Source of the DNA: Zonotrichia leucophrys gambelii
Taxonomy: Eukaryota; Chordata; Aves; Passeriformes; Passerellidae
Direction of reading: 5' to 3'
Assembly: GCF_028769735.1 (NCBI RefSeq)
Contig: NC_088178.1
Coordinates: 29,489,357 to 29,553,356 of the forward strand
DNA: 64,000 nt
Positions 32,791-45,185 of the stretch are shown piece after piece. Every line of letters starts with the position of its first letter. Within the stretch, counting starts at the first letter, position 1. Under the pieces are notes generated by a model. That model ran no database searches, was not told the origin of the DNA, and saw only the letters and a list, made by a program, of their open reading frames with translations. The position numbers and the translations under genes were made by a program.

Positions 32791-35060
32791 ACTCAGAGCC
32801 TTCAGGGCACATTGTTTTCTTCACTCTCTCAGCTCAGGGTGATTGGAGCAGGGCACTCTCGGAGCTAAATCCTGGAAAAGGCTTGGAGACAGTTTTTGCT
32901 GGCTACAAATCTCTCTCTTTTCCACCTTTTTTTTCCCATGGGAATCCTGTCTGGGAGGCTTCTTTTCCCTCCCCACAAATCTCTAACCCCAAACAGTCAA
33001 TTTGAGTGCCATTACAGCTGATTGGGGCTGCCTCTGAGGGTCACTTATCCTGCTTAAACCATAAACAGCCATCAAAAGATGAAATAAAATCCAGGAAAAT
33101 CCATGAGGATCCCACTGATTCATTTCCTAAATTTCCTCTTGCAGGATCCACCTTTTAAATCCCAAAATATGCACCAGTTGAGTGTGGGAATTGAACCAGA
33201 AAACTTTGAGTTATGTGAATTTTTTAATCCTTCTTCACACAGCCATACATCCATTACTTTCCCATTCCTTTAGGAATCTGGAATCCTGCAGAATTCCTGC
33301 TTTTTTGTTTGTTGATTGGTTTTGGTTTGTTTTTTCTTTAAATCCAAGCAGTAATAACAACCTCAATCTGGTTATGAGCTGCAGCAGCTCCAGAGTGTTC
33401 ATGGGGATTTTAATTGCTCAGAGTCGCTGGTGTTTGGGGTTATTCACATTAATTCCCTGGAACATCTGTCATGGAGCTCATCTGGTCCCAGCAGCCTATC
33501 CAGGGAAATGAGGGAAAGATGCTCCAGCTGGGAATTAGGGAGCAGGATGGGACCAGACTCAGCATCTGTGGTGTTCGGTGAAAAAAGGATTCAAATATTT
33601 CATTTGGAGATGGAACTTGGATCAACTCCTAAAGGAGGTGGGATCCCTCTAAATGGAAAAAAAGGAAGGTTTTCCACTCAGTTTTTAGGTGATTTGGAAC
33701 TGTTTTAAGCTTAGATAAGAAAGAAATAAATGTAGGAATTAAGAAAATCACTCTGAAAATGTTCCGAGAATGTTGGAGTGTGAGCACACCCTCAACACAA
33801 ACCCCACACCAAACCCAGCTGAAATCGAATTTAAATATTTCAATTAATTTTCAATGTTTCCCTGTGTTCCAGCATTTCCCTGGGGTGTCTGGAGGGGGTT
33901 CCCTGTGTGCTGCTGTGGGGTCCAGCTGAGCCCCTGGATGTGCTGGGGAATTCGGGGCTGGGATGAGGGCACAGCCTCACCTGTGCCCAGCCAAATGCCA
34001 CTTACGTAAGGTGCCCTTTGCGGGGGCTGGGGAGGAATTGCCTCGGGAATAAATGGGCAGTGCCAAGCCAGGGAATCCATCCGTGCTGGATTTTATGGAA
34101 TCTGTAACTTCCCCCAGTGAACTTCCTCACTCTGGGGGGGTAAATCAGCATTTTCACCACATTGATGCCGTTTTTTTGGGGGATCATCTGCTGCTTTTCC
34201 CTGTTTCCAGTTTTCTGCCTTCCCTCATTCCTCTTTCCCTTTGAAATTATGGCCTTTTCCAGACATTTTGCTGCTTTTCTGACAGTACATGGCAATTCCC
34301 TCCTCCTGCTGGTGCTGATGGAATCTGTGCCACCACAGGCTGCTCCCATATCCAGACACATCTTGCCCAGAAAAATAAGGAAAGCAATATTGAGGTTTGT
34401 TTTTATTTAGAATAAGGCCACGATTCAAGTGTTTCCATGATCCAAATGATTCTTTTCCTCAGGGAAAGGCTGTTCCCACTGTGTTCACCACAGCGACCTC
34501 CAGACCTGGGCCAGCCTCATCCCTGCCTGCTCCAAACCCTGCATCCCATCTCCAAATGCTTCATTCCCATTAAAAAAAACTGCATAAAACCTCTGTAAAA
34601 CCTTCTGCTTTGGGGTTTTCCTCCACCAGCATCCACCAGGCTCATTCCTGACTTGCATTTTGCAGTTCGGCCTCGGAGATCCCAGAATTCCAAATGCTCC
34701 TTCTTCCTTTGATAATTCCCTTCGCATCCCTGGGTGCATTTTTGGGATTTTGTGGGGAAAAAGGCAGGCAGAAGCCATGGAAATTGTGGACATGGCGAAT
34801 TTCCTTTGGAGTGACCGGAGATCCCACAGTCTGCTCTCCCTCACCCCATCCAGACCTTGAGGAACCCAAAGGAATCATTTTAAAAAACATCTTTGACTTT
34901 TACACCTCTTCCATCTTGTTTTTGCCAAGCAAGAACTTCAAATCATCCATTTTACCCCCAAAGCAAGGTCCTTGACAGCAATGCTTGGAAGATCCCAAAG
35001 TTCAGTCTTTTCCAAGTGCACTCATTCCTTTGTTTTGCTGGATTTAGCCTCAAAATTAGA
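32791..35060. other. Intronic sequence, no gene seen
   Basis: Unique sequence with no recognised exon, RNA gene or repeat family. Short open frames lack splice sites and codon structure. Confidence 0.5.
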
Positions 35061-35064
35061 AATA

Positions 35065-35190
35065 GTTCCTCAAGGCCAAGTTGGACAGGCTTGGAGCAAC
35101 TTGAGATAGTGGGAAGTGTCCCTGCTCATGGGAATGGGATGAGATTTAAAATCCCTTTGAACCCAAACCATCCTGGAATTCCCTGAATAT
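35065..35190 (+). mobile_element. CR1 LINE 3'-end fragment
   Basis: 'ggacaggcttggagcaactt', 'gtgggaagtgtccctgctca' and 'ccctttgaacccaaaccatc' follow the sense CR1 3' consensus seen in the longer copies of this window. Confidence 0.8.
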
Positions 35191-35770
35191 TTCTCCAACC
35201 TAAATCAGTTATTCCATTTTTATTTATTCAGGCTCTGGTGAGCTTTTAAAGAAGGGATTTCTACAATATGATGTTGATTGTCTTTTCTTAATTAAGATTT
35301 TTGTGGATTTTTCCCAAATGATTTCACATTTAGCTTCATTAATTTAATAATTACCTGTTATCTCATGGAGGAAGAAAATACAGAACAGAAATTAAATTTT
35401 AGGAAATTTTGCTCTGCTTTTTCTCTTGGCTATCCCTGAGTGCAGCTAAAACACAGCCAGCAAATTGCTTTTCCAAAATATAATATCAAATAAAAATAAT
35501 TTTATTTTAAATCCATCCTTTTTTTTTTAAAACATGGTCTGTTTTCGTGGCCCAACAATCTCCCCTGGAGGAATTCAGGGAGTTAAATAAGAAGGCACAA
35601 TCCAGTTGAGACTTTTCCAAGCCTGGTGAGTAACAACGGAGCTCTTGAATTCCTGGAAGCTGCAAAATCCCATGGAGGCGGATGGAAATGATCCAGTTGT
35701 TGTGTTGGCTTTTGGTTTGTGATCATGGAATGGTGCTTCAGAAAGATGGAATTTTGGAGAGTATTTACTT
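35191..35770. other. Intronic spacer
   Basis: AT-rich unique sequence; nothing recognised. Confidence 0.5.
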
Positions 35771-35774
35771 GGAA

Positions 35775-37460
35775 TTGCTGAGGAGAACAGGAGTTGATAA
35801 GACCCAGGAATTTCTCCAGTGTTTAGGTGGTGGTGGAATTGATAAGATCTGTTCATTTCTCCAGAGGTTTGTTGCTGATGGAAATTATAAAATCCATTAA
35901 TATCTCCGGTGGAGGAGCTCAGGTGCTCCTGGTGGGTCACTGGAATTGAAAAGATCCATGAATTTCTCCAGGGGTTTGGTGCTGGTGGAATTGAAAAGAT
36001 CCATGAATTTCTCCAGGGGTTTGGTGCTGGTGGAATTGAAAAGATCCATGAATTTCTCTGGAGGTTTGGTGCTGGTGGAATGGATAAGATCCATGAATTT
36101 CTCTGGAGGTTTGGTGCTGCTGGAGGAGCTCAGGTGCTCCTGGTGGCTCCCATTCATGGATAAGATCCATGAATTTCTCCAGAGGTTTGGTGCTGGTGGA
36201 ATTGATAAGATCCATGAATTTCTTCAGAGGTTTGGTGCTGGTGGAGGAGCTCAGGTCCTCCTGGTGGCTCCCATTCATGGATAAGATCCATGAATTTCTC
36301 CAGAGGTTTGGTGCTGGTGGAATTGATAAGATCCATGAATTTCTTCAGAGGTTTGGTGCTGATGCAATTGATAAGATCCATGAATTTCCCCAGAGGTTTG
36401 GTGCTGGTGGAGGAGCCCAGGTGCGCTTGATGGCTTCCATTCTTGGATAAGATCCATTAATTTCCCCAGATGTTTGGTGCTGGTGGAGGAGCTCAGGTGC
36501 CCCTGGTGGCTCCCATTCAGGGATAAGATCCATGAATTTCTCAGGAGGTTTGGTGCTGGTGGAATTGAAAAGATCTGTGAATTTCTCCAGAGGTTTGGTG
36601 CTGGTGGAGGAGCTCAGGTCCTCCTGGTGGCTCCCATTCAGGGATAAGATCCATGAATTTCTCCAGGGGTTTGGTGCTGCTGGAGGTGCCCAGATGCCCC
36701 TGGTGGCTTCCATTCTTGGATAAGATCCATGAATTTCTCCAGGGGTTTGGTGCTGGTGGAGGAGCTCAGGTGCTGCTGGTGGCTCCCATTCATGGATAAG
36801 TTCCATGAATTTCTCTGGAGGTTTGGTGCTGGTGGAATTGATAAGATCCATGAATTTCCCCAGAGGTTTGGTGCTGCTGGAGGAGCTCAGGTGCTCCTGG
36901 TGGCTCCCATTCATGGATAAGATCCATGAATTTCTCCAGAGGTTTGGTGCTGGTGGAATTGAAAAGATCCATTAATTTGCCCAGAGGTTTGGTGCTGGTG
37001 GAGGAGCTCAGGTGCTGCTGGTGGCTCCCATTCAGGGATAAGATCCATGAATTTCTCTGGAGGGTTGGTGCTGCTGGAGGTGCCCAGGTGCCCCTGGTGG
37101 CTCCCATTCATGGATAAGATCCATGAATTTCTCCAGAGGTTTGGTGCTGGTGGAATTGATAAGATCCATGAATTTGCCCAGAGGTTTGGTGCTGGTGGAG
37201 GAGCTCAGGTCCTCCTGGTGGCTCCCTGGAATTGATAAGATCCATGAATTTCTCCAGGGGTTTGGTGCTGGTGGAATGGATAAGATCCATGAATTTCTCT
37301 GGAGGTTTGGTGCTGCTGGAGGTGCCCAGATGCCCCTGGTGGCTCCCATTCATGGATAAGATCCATGAATTTCTCTGGAGGGTTGGTGCTGGTGGAATGG
37401 ATAAGATCCATGAATTTCTCCGGAGGTTTGGTGCTGCCGGAGGTGTCCCTGGTGGCTCCC
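35775..37460 (+). repeat. 45-bp minisatellite with a longer spacer variant, about 35 copies
   Basis: The core unit is gatccatgaatttctccaga, ggtttggtgctggtggaatt, gataa (45 bp). A second form replaces the ggaattgataa end with 'ggaggagctcaggtgctcct' and 'ggtggctcccattcatggat', giving composite repeats. Since 45 is a multiple of 3, both strands give repetitive open frames that are artefacts. The left edge is more diverged than the right. Confidence 0.96.
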
Positions 37461-38900
37461 TGTGCCACCCCTGGTGTCCCGCTCTGCTGGGCTGGCCCTG
37501 CCCAGCGCTGCCATCCCAAAGCCAAGCTCTCCTGGCCACCTTCTGCCAGGATTTGGCCTGGAGGAGCTGACTCCTGCTTTTCAGGCAGGCCCAGTGTCTG
37601 TCGCTGGTGCTGGGTGATCCCAGAGGTCTTTCCCACCCTCGGGGATTCCGAGGTTTTTCGGGATGTGCTGCTGGAGCCGTTCCCGCTGCGCTCCGTTTTT
37701 AGCAGGATGCGTTCCCATATCCCAGTGTTGGAAACACCCTTGGCTGTGCTTTGATGAGCTGCTCTGCTTGTGTTTCTCACCCTCTGTTGATGTGATTTCG
37801 AGCTTCTTTTCCCAGTTTGGAAAAAAGCAGGATGATTCTGCTGCTTCCAGCAGTTCCTCTTCCAGGCTGGGGCTGGGATTGGATGCGCTGTGTTGCTCAA
37901 TTCTCCACTGAAAGTTCCAGGAGAAACAAACTGAAGGGAGTAGGGAAAAGCATGGGGGGGAAACCAGAAGGTTCCTCACTTTTTGTCAGCTGAGCGTGTT
38001 CTCCCATCTGTCTCCATCTCCAAGGAGAATTCCTCAGCACTTGGAGGGGGGATCGCGAAGGACACGGAGGTGAGCAGGAGACACAAACAGGCCCACACAA
38101 CAACCACCGAGCCAGCTGTGCCATCCCTGCATCTGCTCTCTCCAGGGAAATTGGCTCCCAGCCCTGGCTGAGTCCATGGCAAACAGAAAGGAGCAACTTC
38201 CTTCATCCCCCGGCCACACATGGGGGAAAAGATGGTGTTAAATAGTGCCCAGCTGTTCAGAATTCCAGCAAAACACAGCAGGTCCTAGAGTTTGATAGAT
38301 TCAGCCATGCCCTGGGAAGGGGAGACTGGAAGGCAGCAGATTCCTTCTCAGAGAAATTGTTTCTGGAGTTTTAATATCTTTAAGTCAATTTGAACGCCTT
38401 TAAATAAGTTTAAATCCCTTTAAATAAAAGTTTTGGTGCTTGCATGTCCAAATCTCAGAGGAATAAGCATTCCCAGAGGATCCCTGGTGGCTGAGGCCTG
38501 CGTGGAGAATCCCTGGTCTCCAACCCTCACACGTGGGCTCAACTGAAGTGAAATTTTCTGTAGCAAAAGTGTTTCTCCAGGAGGTTTTCCTGCTGGCTTT
38601 GGCTTTGTTGGAAGTGTTGATGTGTGGAGCTTCCCTCGTGGCAGCATCCCCACGTTCAGGCTGTGTTTTTGGGATGTTCACTTCCCACATTCGGGCTGTT
38701 TTTGGGATGTACGCTTGGCTCCTCCCGGGCTCCTCTTGGCTGCCAGGACAGACTGTGGCAGACTCATTCCTGGTTTATCATCCTTTAGGCACTGTGGGTT
38801 GGCTTCGCTGCACATCTCCACATTCCTTGATCCTTTTTTGGGGGTTTTTTTGGTTGTTTTTTAGCTTTTTTGGTTCTGAATAATCCCAGTGTTTTACTCG
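37461..38900. other. Intronic sequence, no gene seen
   Basis: Unique sequence, moderately GC-rich at 37460-37740. No protein similarity or splice-supported exon was recognised. Confidence 0.5.
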
Positions 38901-38904
38901 AATT

Positions 38905-39212
38905 GTCTGGCATCACCTCAGGGGTTCCACAGGGATCAGAGGAAATCATGAAACCAGGAGGGTTTGGGATGAGAGGGACCTTAAAACTCATCCCATCCAT
39001 GGCCAGGAACACTTTCCACCATCCCAGGTTGCTCCAGGCCATCTCCACCACTGCCCTGGGCAGCCTTTTCCCATGGATCACAGCCCTTTCCATGGAAAAT
39101 TACCCAGATATCCCACCTAAACATCAGCTCTGCTCCTGTCCCTGTTCCCTGACCCCCAAGCTGTCCCCTCCTGTCAGGGAGCTCTGCAGAGCCAGAAGAT
39201 CCCACTGATCCC
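38905..39212 (-). mobile_element. CR1 LINE fragment
   Basis: 'gagagggaccttaaaactca', 'ccatggccaggaacactttc', 'caggttgctccaggccatct' and 'ctgcccaagctgt'-like order match the reverse-complement CR1 3' third. About 300 bp, non-coding. Confidence 0.85.
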
Positions 39213-39240
39213 TCCTTTTCTCACATTGTTTTTTTCCTAG

Positions 39241-39310
39241 GATTTTCTGTATATTCTTAAAATGTTTTGTACTGCAGCTCTGTTTCCAGAAGCTTTAATG
39301 AACCCTGCAG
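39241..39310 (+). other. Possible cryptic 70-nt exon with consensus splice sites
   Basis: A polypyrimidine-rich acceptor (tgtttttttcctag, ending 39240) and a perfect donor (CAG|GTAAGA at 39311) bracket 70 bases with one open frame. It does not resemble any PDE4 exon I know. Because 70 is not a multiple of 3, inclusion between PDE4B exons would shift the frame. It lies just beyond a CR1 fragment. Confidence 0.3.
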
Positions 39311-41100
39311 GTAAGAACTGCAGAATGATGGATGACTTCATTAGCTGGAAGTTGCCTTCCCTACCAATAACAGAAAATTAGCTTTTCTGTGTTATTGGAT
39401 CTGTTATTCCTGAGCTAACTGCAGGAGCTGAGCCTGGAATATTTCGGAGCCCATTCCACAAAAATGAGGTTTAAGAGGACTCAGAACATTCAAAGGCATC
39501 CAGTCCTTGTAGCTTCAAAGGTATTTTGAGATTTCTGTCCCTTAAAGCACCATAGAAGTCAAATGATGTGTTATTAATTAGAGCTGTTAATGCAGCAAAC
39601 CTTGGGAACGTGGACAACGCTCCCTGGGATTCCAGGCTGGAATTCTGGGCTGTCTGTGCAGGGCCAGGGGTTGGACTGGATGATCCCTGTGGGTTCCTGT
39701 GGTGCCCCAGGATTTTATCCTGCTTGGATAAACAGTCCTCTTGCTTATCTAGGGATTCTTTTTATTCTGTGGTTTTTTCCTGAGGAAGATGGAAAAAGAA
39801 TGGAAAAGCATCACATATGAAAGGTGGAATTTTGAGATGGGGTTGACAAGGAGCATGGGACAAGGCAAGAGAGAAAGGGAGAAGGGCAAGTAAATCCAGG
39901 TCTGGTGCTGTTCATACATCCTAAAATCTTAGGAAAATAAGGAAAATTCATGGCATGAGAAATTCATGTTCCTCATCCTTCCTTATCTTCCAGACCTGGG
40001 AATTTATCCTGGGATTGCTGGTGGATATCGGAGTGCTGGGCAGCATTTTAAATTTGAGTTTTTCCTTAGTGGCTGACTGAGGGAGGAAAGTTTTGAAAGC
40101 AAGTGGTAATTATAGAAGTGGGATCACCATAAATTAATGATGGCAAGGGCTGGGTATCCGGCTGTTTTCCAAAGCTCTCTCTTGTCCTTAGGGAATGTGT
40201 CCTTTTAAATCTGGACGGTCAGACTGGCTCCCTTAGCAGGCTGTGGATGGGGGTCAGGGCTGGGACAGGAGCACCAATGGCCCTGTGCCATCTCCCCCAT
40301 GGGCTGAGCTGCTTCCAGCTGCTGCTGGGCTCAGTGTTCCCCTTTTCCAGGAGTTTTCTGGTGGATTGAACCCCCGGATCCATTTGTAAACAAACTCATG
40401 GAGAGGTCACAGCCTGTTCATAAATTATGGCTCTGGGTTTGGTACCGTTGGATATCGATTTCTTCTGGAGCCTCCTTCAGCTCCACAGGAGATGGATAAA
40501 AGCAGCAAATGGATTTCTGAGGCAGAGCCAGGGACAGCATTTATGGATTTGGTTTTCCTGTCCAAGACAACTGGGAGCAAAGGAGGAATTATGTCCCCAC
40601 CACAAAAATAAAGCTCAAAACCCTCAGACAACTCCATTGTGTGTAAGTGATATTTGGCAGACCAACATCCATGGATTTGGAGAGGAGTCCATGAGGAACA
40701 ATCCTGCTGGCTCAGGAGATTTCCTGAGATCCAGGTGATCCCATTGGGATGTGGCAAAGGAGGAACAAGAGGGACAAGGTGGGACGGGATGGAGAAGATG
40801 CCCATGGAATGAGAGCTGGGGTGATGAGCAGCCCCCACTCGTACAAACCCGATCTGGAAGGGTTTCCCTGGGGTCCAGGGTCCTGGCAAGCTCCAGCCTG
40901 GGATCCAGACTCAGCTGCTGGCATTTTTTCCAGCTTTTTCTTCCCTATAAACACAAGGTTCTCTTCTCCCACCCTGCCTCCAGCAACAACACCTTCCCCG
41001 GTCGCCCAGACTTCAGCCCTTGGTTTTTCTAGCAGAGGTTGATGGAAATCTGTTCTGCTGCACTTCCAGGCTGCCTCCAGAAGGAAGGAGAGAAATCCTG
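39311..41100. other. Intronic sequence, no gene seen
   Basis: Unique sequence except for a CR1 tail near 39650-39712 ('ggggttggactggatgatcc' then 'ctgtgggttcc'). No exon was recognised. Confidence 0.5.
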
Positions 41101-41298
41101 AAACGCTGAAATGTCAGCCTTTGCTATTTTTACAGCCTTTCCCAGGAAGCAGCTCCGGCTGTGCCGTCTGCATCCCGGTCGGGATCCGCTGGTTATCCCT
41201 GTTTGCCTTGGCCTCGTCAGTTGTTGTTTTACAGGGCAAAAAGCTGTTGTGGCAAATTGGAAATGCCTCAGTTGGTCAGCCCGGGGTGAGCGGAATGG

Positions 41299-41330
41299 GA
41301 ATAATCCTCAGCTTGCACTGAGGATTATTC
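41299..41330. repeat. Perfect 13-bp inverted repeat with 6-base loop
   Basis: GAATAATCCTCAG (41299-41311), loop cttgca, CTGAGGATTATTC (41318-41330). Three further G-T/T-G pairs extend the stem in RNA. There is no T-run, so no terminator-like reading applies. Confidence 0.85.
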
Positions 41331-41414
41331 TTGCAACTAATTGTTGGAGCTCATCAGGAGCTTTGGGGAGCAGCCTTGAACCTTTGCGTTGGGATTTGGT
41401 GGGTTTGAATTGTG

Positions 41415-41592
41415 TGAATCACAGAATGCTGGGGTGGTTTGGGTTGGGAGGGAGCTTAAAGCTCATTCCATGGGCAGGGACACCCCCCAGGATCCCAGGA
41501 TGCTGATCCAGCCTGTCCTTGAACAATCCCATGGACAGCCCACACCACTGGGATCCCTTGGCAACAAGAACCAGGTCTCCAAGGAAGGGTGA
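41415..41592 (-). mobile_element. CR1 LINE fragment
   Basis: 'ggtttgggttgggagggagc', 'ccatgggcagggacaccccc' and 'tccagcctgtccttgaacaa' match the reverse-complement CR1 3' end. Confidence 0.85.
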
Positions 41593-42649
41593 GGAAAAAA
41601 CATGAGGGCTCTGTGGGATGGAAATCCCTCCTGAGAGGTTGTTTTGTGGGGTTTGCTTCTATTGTTGGGAATTCACTTTTCCCCACTAACAACCTTTGAC
41701 AGGGAGCGCTCGGAGTCACCTCCAGCTGCGCTTGAGGTGGGCTCAGATCAGCTAAAATTCATTAAAAGGACTTCAATCAACGTTAATCACAAAGCAAACC
41801 TTGAAAAATGTTGTGAATTAAGCTCGTGGGCCTATTGTGTAATAACAGATGGAAAAATGAGGAATTCTCCTCGTGGGCTGGGCTGACAATTGGATTTGTC
41901 AGAGAAGTCCTGTTGATCCTGATCTGGATCACTCATCCCCATCACTTCTGTCACTGGACATCATTCACACTCAAACACCATTCACACTCACATTTCAGAC
42001 CAGTCTTTTTATTAATTTTGCTGTTAATTAACTTATTTTCTCTTGCTGTTCAAATCTCCAAAGCACAATTAAATGGAAAACCAGGATTTGCTTCAGTGCT
42101 GAGAGGTGGGAGAGGAACATCAATGGTGGGGCTCGTTCTTAGGGGTCTTTTCCAACATTTCTGGTTCTGGGATTTTAAGGAGCAGGAGATAATCAAGCAC
42201 AATAATTATAACTGCTTTATTAATGATGTAAATAATGAGGATGGAAACAAGCTCAGAAATGTTTGGGGCTGATGTTTTAAACACTCATTTAGAGTTTTGT
42301 GCATGGCAGTATGAGGGAAATATCCACAAATGTCGAAGAGGTGGAATTTATGAGTTAAAATTTACAAAACTTGACTGGACAGTCAGAACTGGTGTGAACT
42401 GGAGAGGTCAAACTGGAGATTCAAATCTCAGGCATTTCGTTGTCTCTTGGTTGGGTTTTGCATTTATTTAGTGATTCCTGCTGTTTTATTGTTAAAAATC
42501 TAATTTTTGCGTTGTTAGGATAAATTGCTGGGCTAAACCAGCTCTTGGCTTATTTCTGATTTCTGTAAATGAAGGCAAAGAGAAAGGAACTGGAATTATT
42601 CAGTGCTTCAAAGCAAACACTCCTGTCACAGAGAAAAAATGTGGGTCTT
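41593..42649. other. Intronic sequence, no gene seen
   Basis: AT-leaning unique sequence. A sense CR1 tail is visible at about 42125-42175 ('cgttcttaggggtcttttcc'). Nothing else was recognised. Confidence 0.5.
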
Positions 42650-42979
42650 TGTTGGGGCCGAGCCATTTGTCAGTGAGGGGAGACTCAGACACTCAGTATG
42701 AGTGATAAGCAAATTCCGTTTATTGAAGAGAGCATCAGACACTTATACAGCAAATAATGAGCTTATGAATATTCTGTAAGCTAAGCAATCTATTGGTTAA
42801 ACTATACCATCAACTCTTCCTCATTCCTTAGGGGTTCCATGTCTCTTTTCTCATGCCTCTTTCACTGTTTGTTATCCTACCACAGCTAGGCCCAAGGACA
42901 CTGCTATCTTGCAGGTGCCGGACTTGGAATTAGCCATGGTTTTGTACTTTTCCATTTTCTAGCAGCTAAATTCCCAACA
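42650..42979 (-). mobile_element. Endogenous retroviral LTR (solo, minus strand), sister of the 6.6-kb copy
   Basis: The element begins tgttgg and ends ccaaca, i.e. TG...CA with short inverted ends. The right 260 bases closely match 6698-6946. AATAAA on the element's strand is + strand tttatt at about 42719. No matching target-site duplication is visible, so the left end is tentative. Confidence 0.75.
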
Positions 42980-44119
42980 TGCTCCCTGTGCAAGCAGCGA
43001 GCGGTGACACAAACCGGCAATGGCATCGCCCCGGGCACATCAGCCCCTGTCGGCCGCATTGGATTCCGCAAGGATAACATGCCGAGCTCCAGTTCTGCTT
43101 TCGCTTCCATTCATGGCTCAAGGAAAGGGAAGAGAAGAAACTGAAACAGGTTATTAAATGTGGCTTTTAGCCCGGGATCACTCCAGGCAGAAGGCAGGAT
43201 GCCTTAAGGAATATCTGGGAGGGAAATGCGGTGTTTAGAGAGAAAAATAGAATATTTAATGTGGTTTTGTTCAGTTTAAAACGACTGGGGGCTTGGGGAG
43301 AGCATTTGGCTAAATAGCTGATGAATAATTCAGGGTCACTAATTTAGGAACTCTGTCATAGAGACTAAAATTCATCGGTTTTGGCTGTAAACAAAGAGAA
43401 CAAACACCCAGCATTTAACTAAACAGCAAATTCCGGGGTTGAAGCCTGTGGACCTTTGAAGGGCACCAGCTCTTGGCTGAGAGAGGCACAATTTAATTAG
43501 CATGGATTTTTGTTGTAGTCAATATTAAAACCTCTCCCCAGAAGCTGTAATTCCAATTCCACGAGTTTATATTCCTAAAGCTCCAGGATTTATGGGGAGG
43601 AAAGTTCGGATCCAAGCACACAGGGGGGGTTTCAGGAGCTCCATCTTCACCCCATAATTCCATGGAATGCTTTTGTTGATCCCAATATCTGAGGCCTGTT
43701 TGATGCTGTCCCTCTGCCAGGCCTGATCCAGAGCTGGAAAACAAAGGGGAGGATGTTCCCTGGTGAGCTCGCAGCCTTAATTAACACGATTAACAAATAC
43801 AATTACCACAGAGAAAGGTTAAAAAGAGACAGGAGAGATAAAAGCAAATCTCCGAGAGGGACAAGAATGAACGCAGGGATATCCGTGTTCCATCCTGGGA
43901 GCAGCAGCCACCATCCAGATGCTTTTCCCAGCTCCAAGTGCCCCATTTCCATCCTGGGTCTCTTGATCTGCGTTGGCAGGAGTTGAAATGCTGCATTTCA
44001 AAGGCAAAGGAAGAATTCCTGAGACTTGGAGAACACAGGAGTGTAGCGTGTGTCACCTTTCCAGGCAGATGCTTCTGAGGCACTGGGGATTTACAGGAAT
44101 GCAGAAATCTCCAGAAAAT
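42980..44119. other. Intronic sequence, no gene seen
   Basis: A CpG-containing patch at about 42990-43110 stands out from its AT-rich surroundings. It could be retroviral interior or a regulatory element; I cannot tell. The remainder is unique. Confidence 0.45.
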
Positions 44120-44890
44120 GTTCCTTGGACTTGGAAATAACCCTTTAGTTCCCATCCCAGTGTCATCACAGGTTAGGGAATTTCGCGATGTTCCCATTGA
44201 TAAATAACCCTTTATTTTCCATTCCAGTCTGATCCCGGTGTAGGGAATTTCGCGATGTTCCCATTTCCTGATGTTCCCATTGATAAATAACCCTTTAGTT
44301 CCCATTCCAGTCTGATCCCGGTGTAGGGAATTTCATGATGTTCCCATTTCCTGGTGTTCCCAGTGACAAATAACCCTTTATTTCCCATTCCAGTGTGATC
44401 CCAGAGTAGGGAATTTCGCGATGTTCCCATTGATAAATAACCCTTTAGTTCCCATTCCAGTGCCATCCCAGTGTAGGGAATTTCGCGATGTTCCCATTTC
44501 CTGATGTTCCCATTGATAATTAACCCTTTATTTTCCATTCCAGTCTGATCCTGGTGTAGGGAATTTCATGATGTTCCCATTTCCTGATGTTCCCATTGAT
44601 AAATAACCCTTTATTTCCCATTCCAGTGTGATCCCAGAGTAGGGAATTTCGCGATGTTCCCATTGATAAATAACCCTTTAGTTCCCATTCCAGTCTGATC
44701 CCAGAGTAGGGAATTTCATGATGTTCCCATTTCCTGATGTTCCCATTGATAAATAACCCTTTAGTTCCCATTCCAGTGCCATCCCAGTGTAGGGAATTTC
44801 ATGATGTTCCCATTTCCTGATGTTCCCAGTGACAAATAACCCTTTATTTCCCATTCCAGTGTGATCCCAGGGTAGGGAATTATCTGATGT
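44120..44890 (+). repeat. 67/83-bp minisatellite, about 10 copies
   Basis: The unit is gatcccagtgtagggaattt, catgatgttcccattgataa, ataaccctttagttcccatt, ccagtct (67 bp). An optional extra 'ttcctgatgttcccat' makes 83 bp. Positions read either 'tcgcgatg' or 'tcatgatg', as expected of CpG decay within the array. Confidence 0.93.
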
Positions 44891-44976
44891 TCTCATTTGG
44901 GAATCCTGTAGCTTGTAAGAATTAAGGGGATGCTCCTGCTCCAAGGGAGAACTGCTCCAAAAATCCCAGTAATTTT

Positions 44977-45185
44977 ACCAAATGATCAGGACTACTCATA
45001 TTTAGAAAATACAGCAATCTAGAATTTTTTTTTAATAATCCACACTTCTGTTCTACATTTCATTCCATTATTCCTGGTAATACTTTCATCTTTTACCACT
45101 CTACGATGATTTTTTTTTTTGTATTAATACCTGCAAACAAATGTTGGCAATCTGTATAACTAGTTTAGCTAAAAGAGGGCTGTTT
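44977..45185 (+). repeat. Dispersed duplication of about 210 bp, copy 1
   Basis: Near-identical to 46333-46547: shared 'actactcatatttagaaaat', 'attattcctggtaatacttt' and 'actagtttagctaaaagagg'. The copies differ mainly in the length of internal poly-T tracts. Family unknown. Confidence 0.92.

Noticed and set aside
41299..41330. Rho-independent terminator
   Set aside because: Bacterial-type signal, not expected in a bird intron, and no T-run follows.
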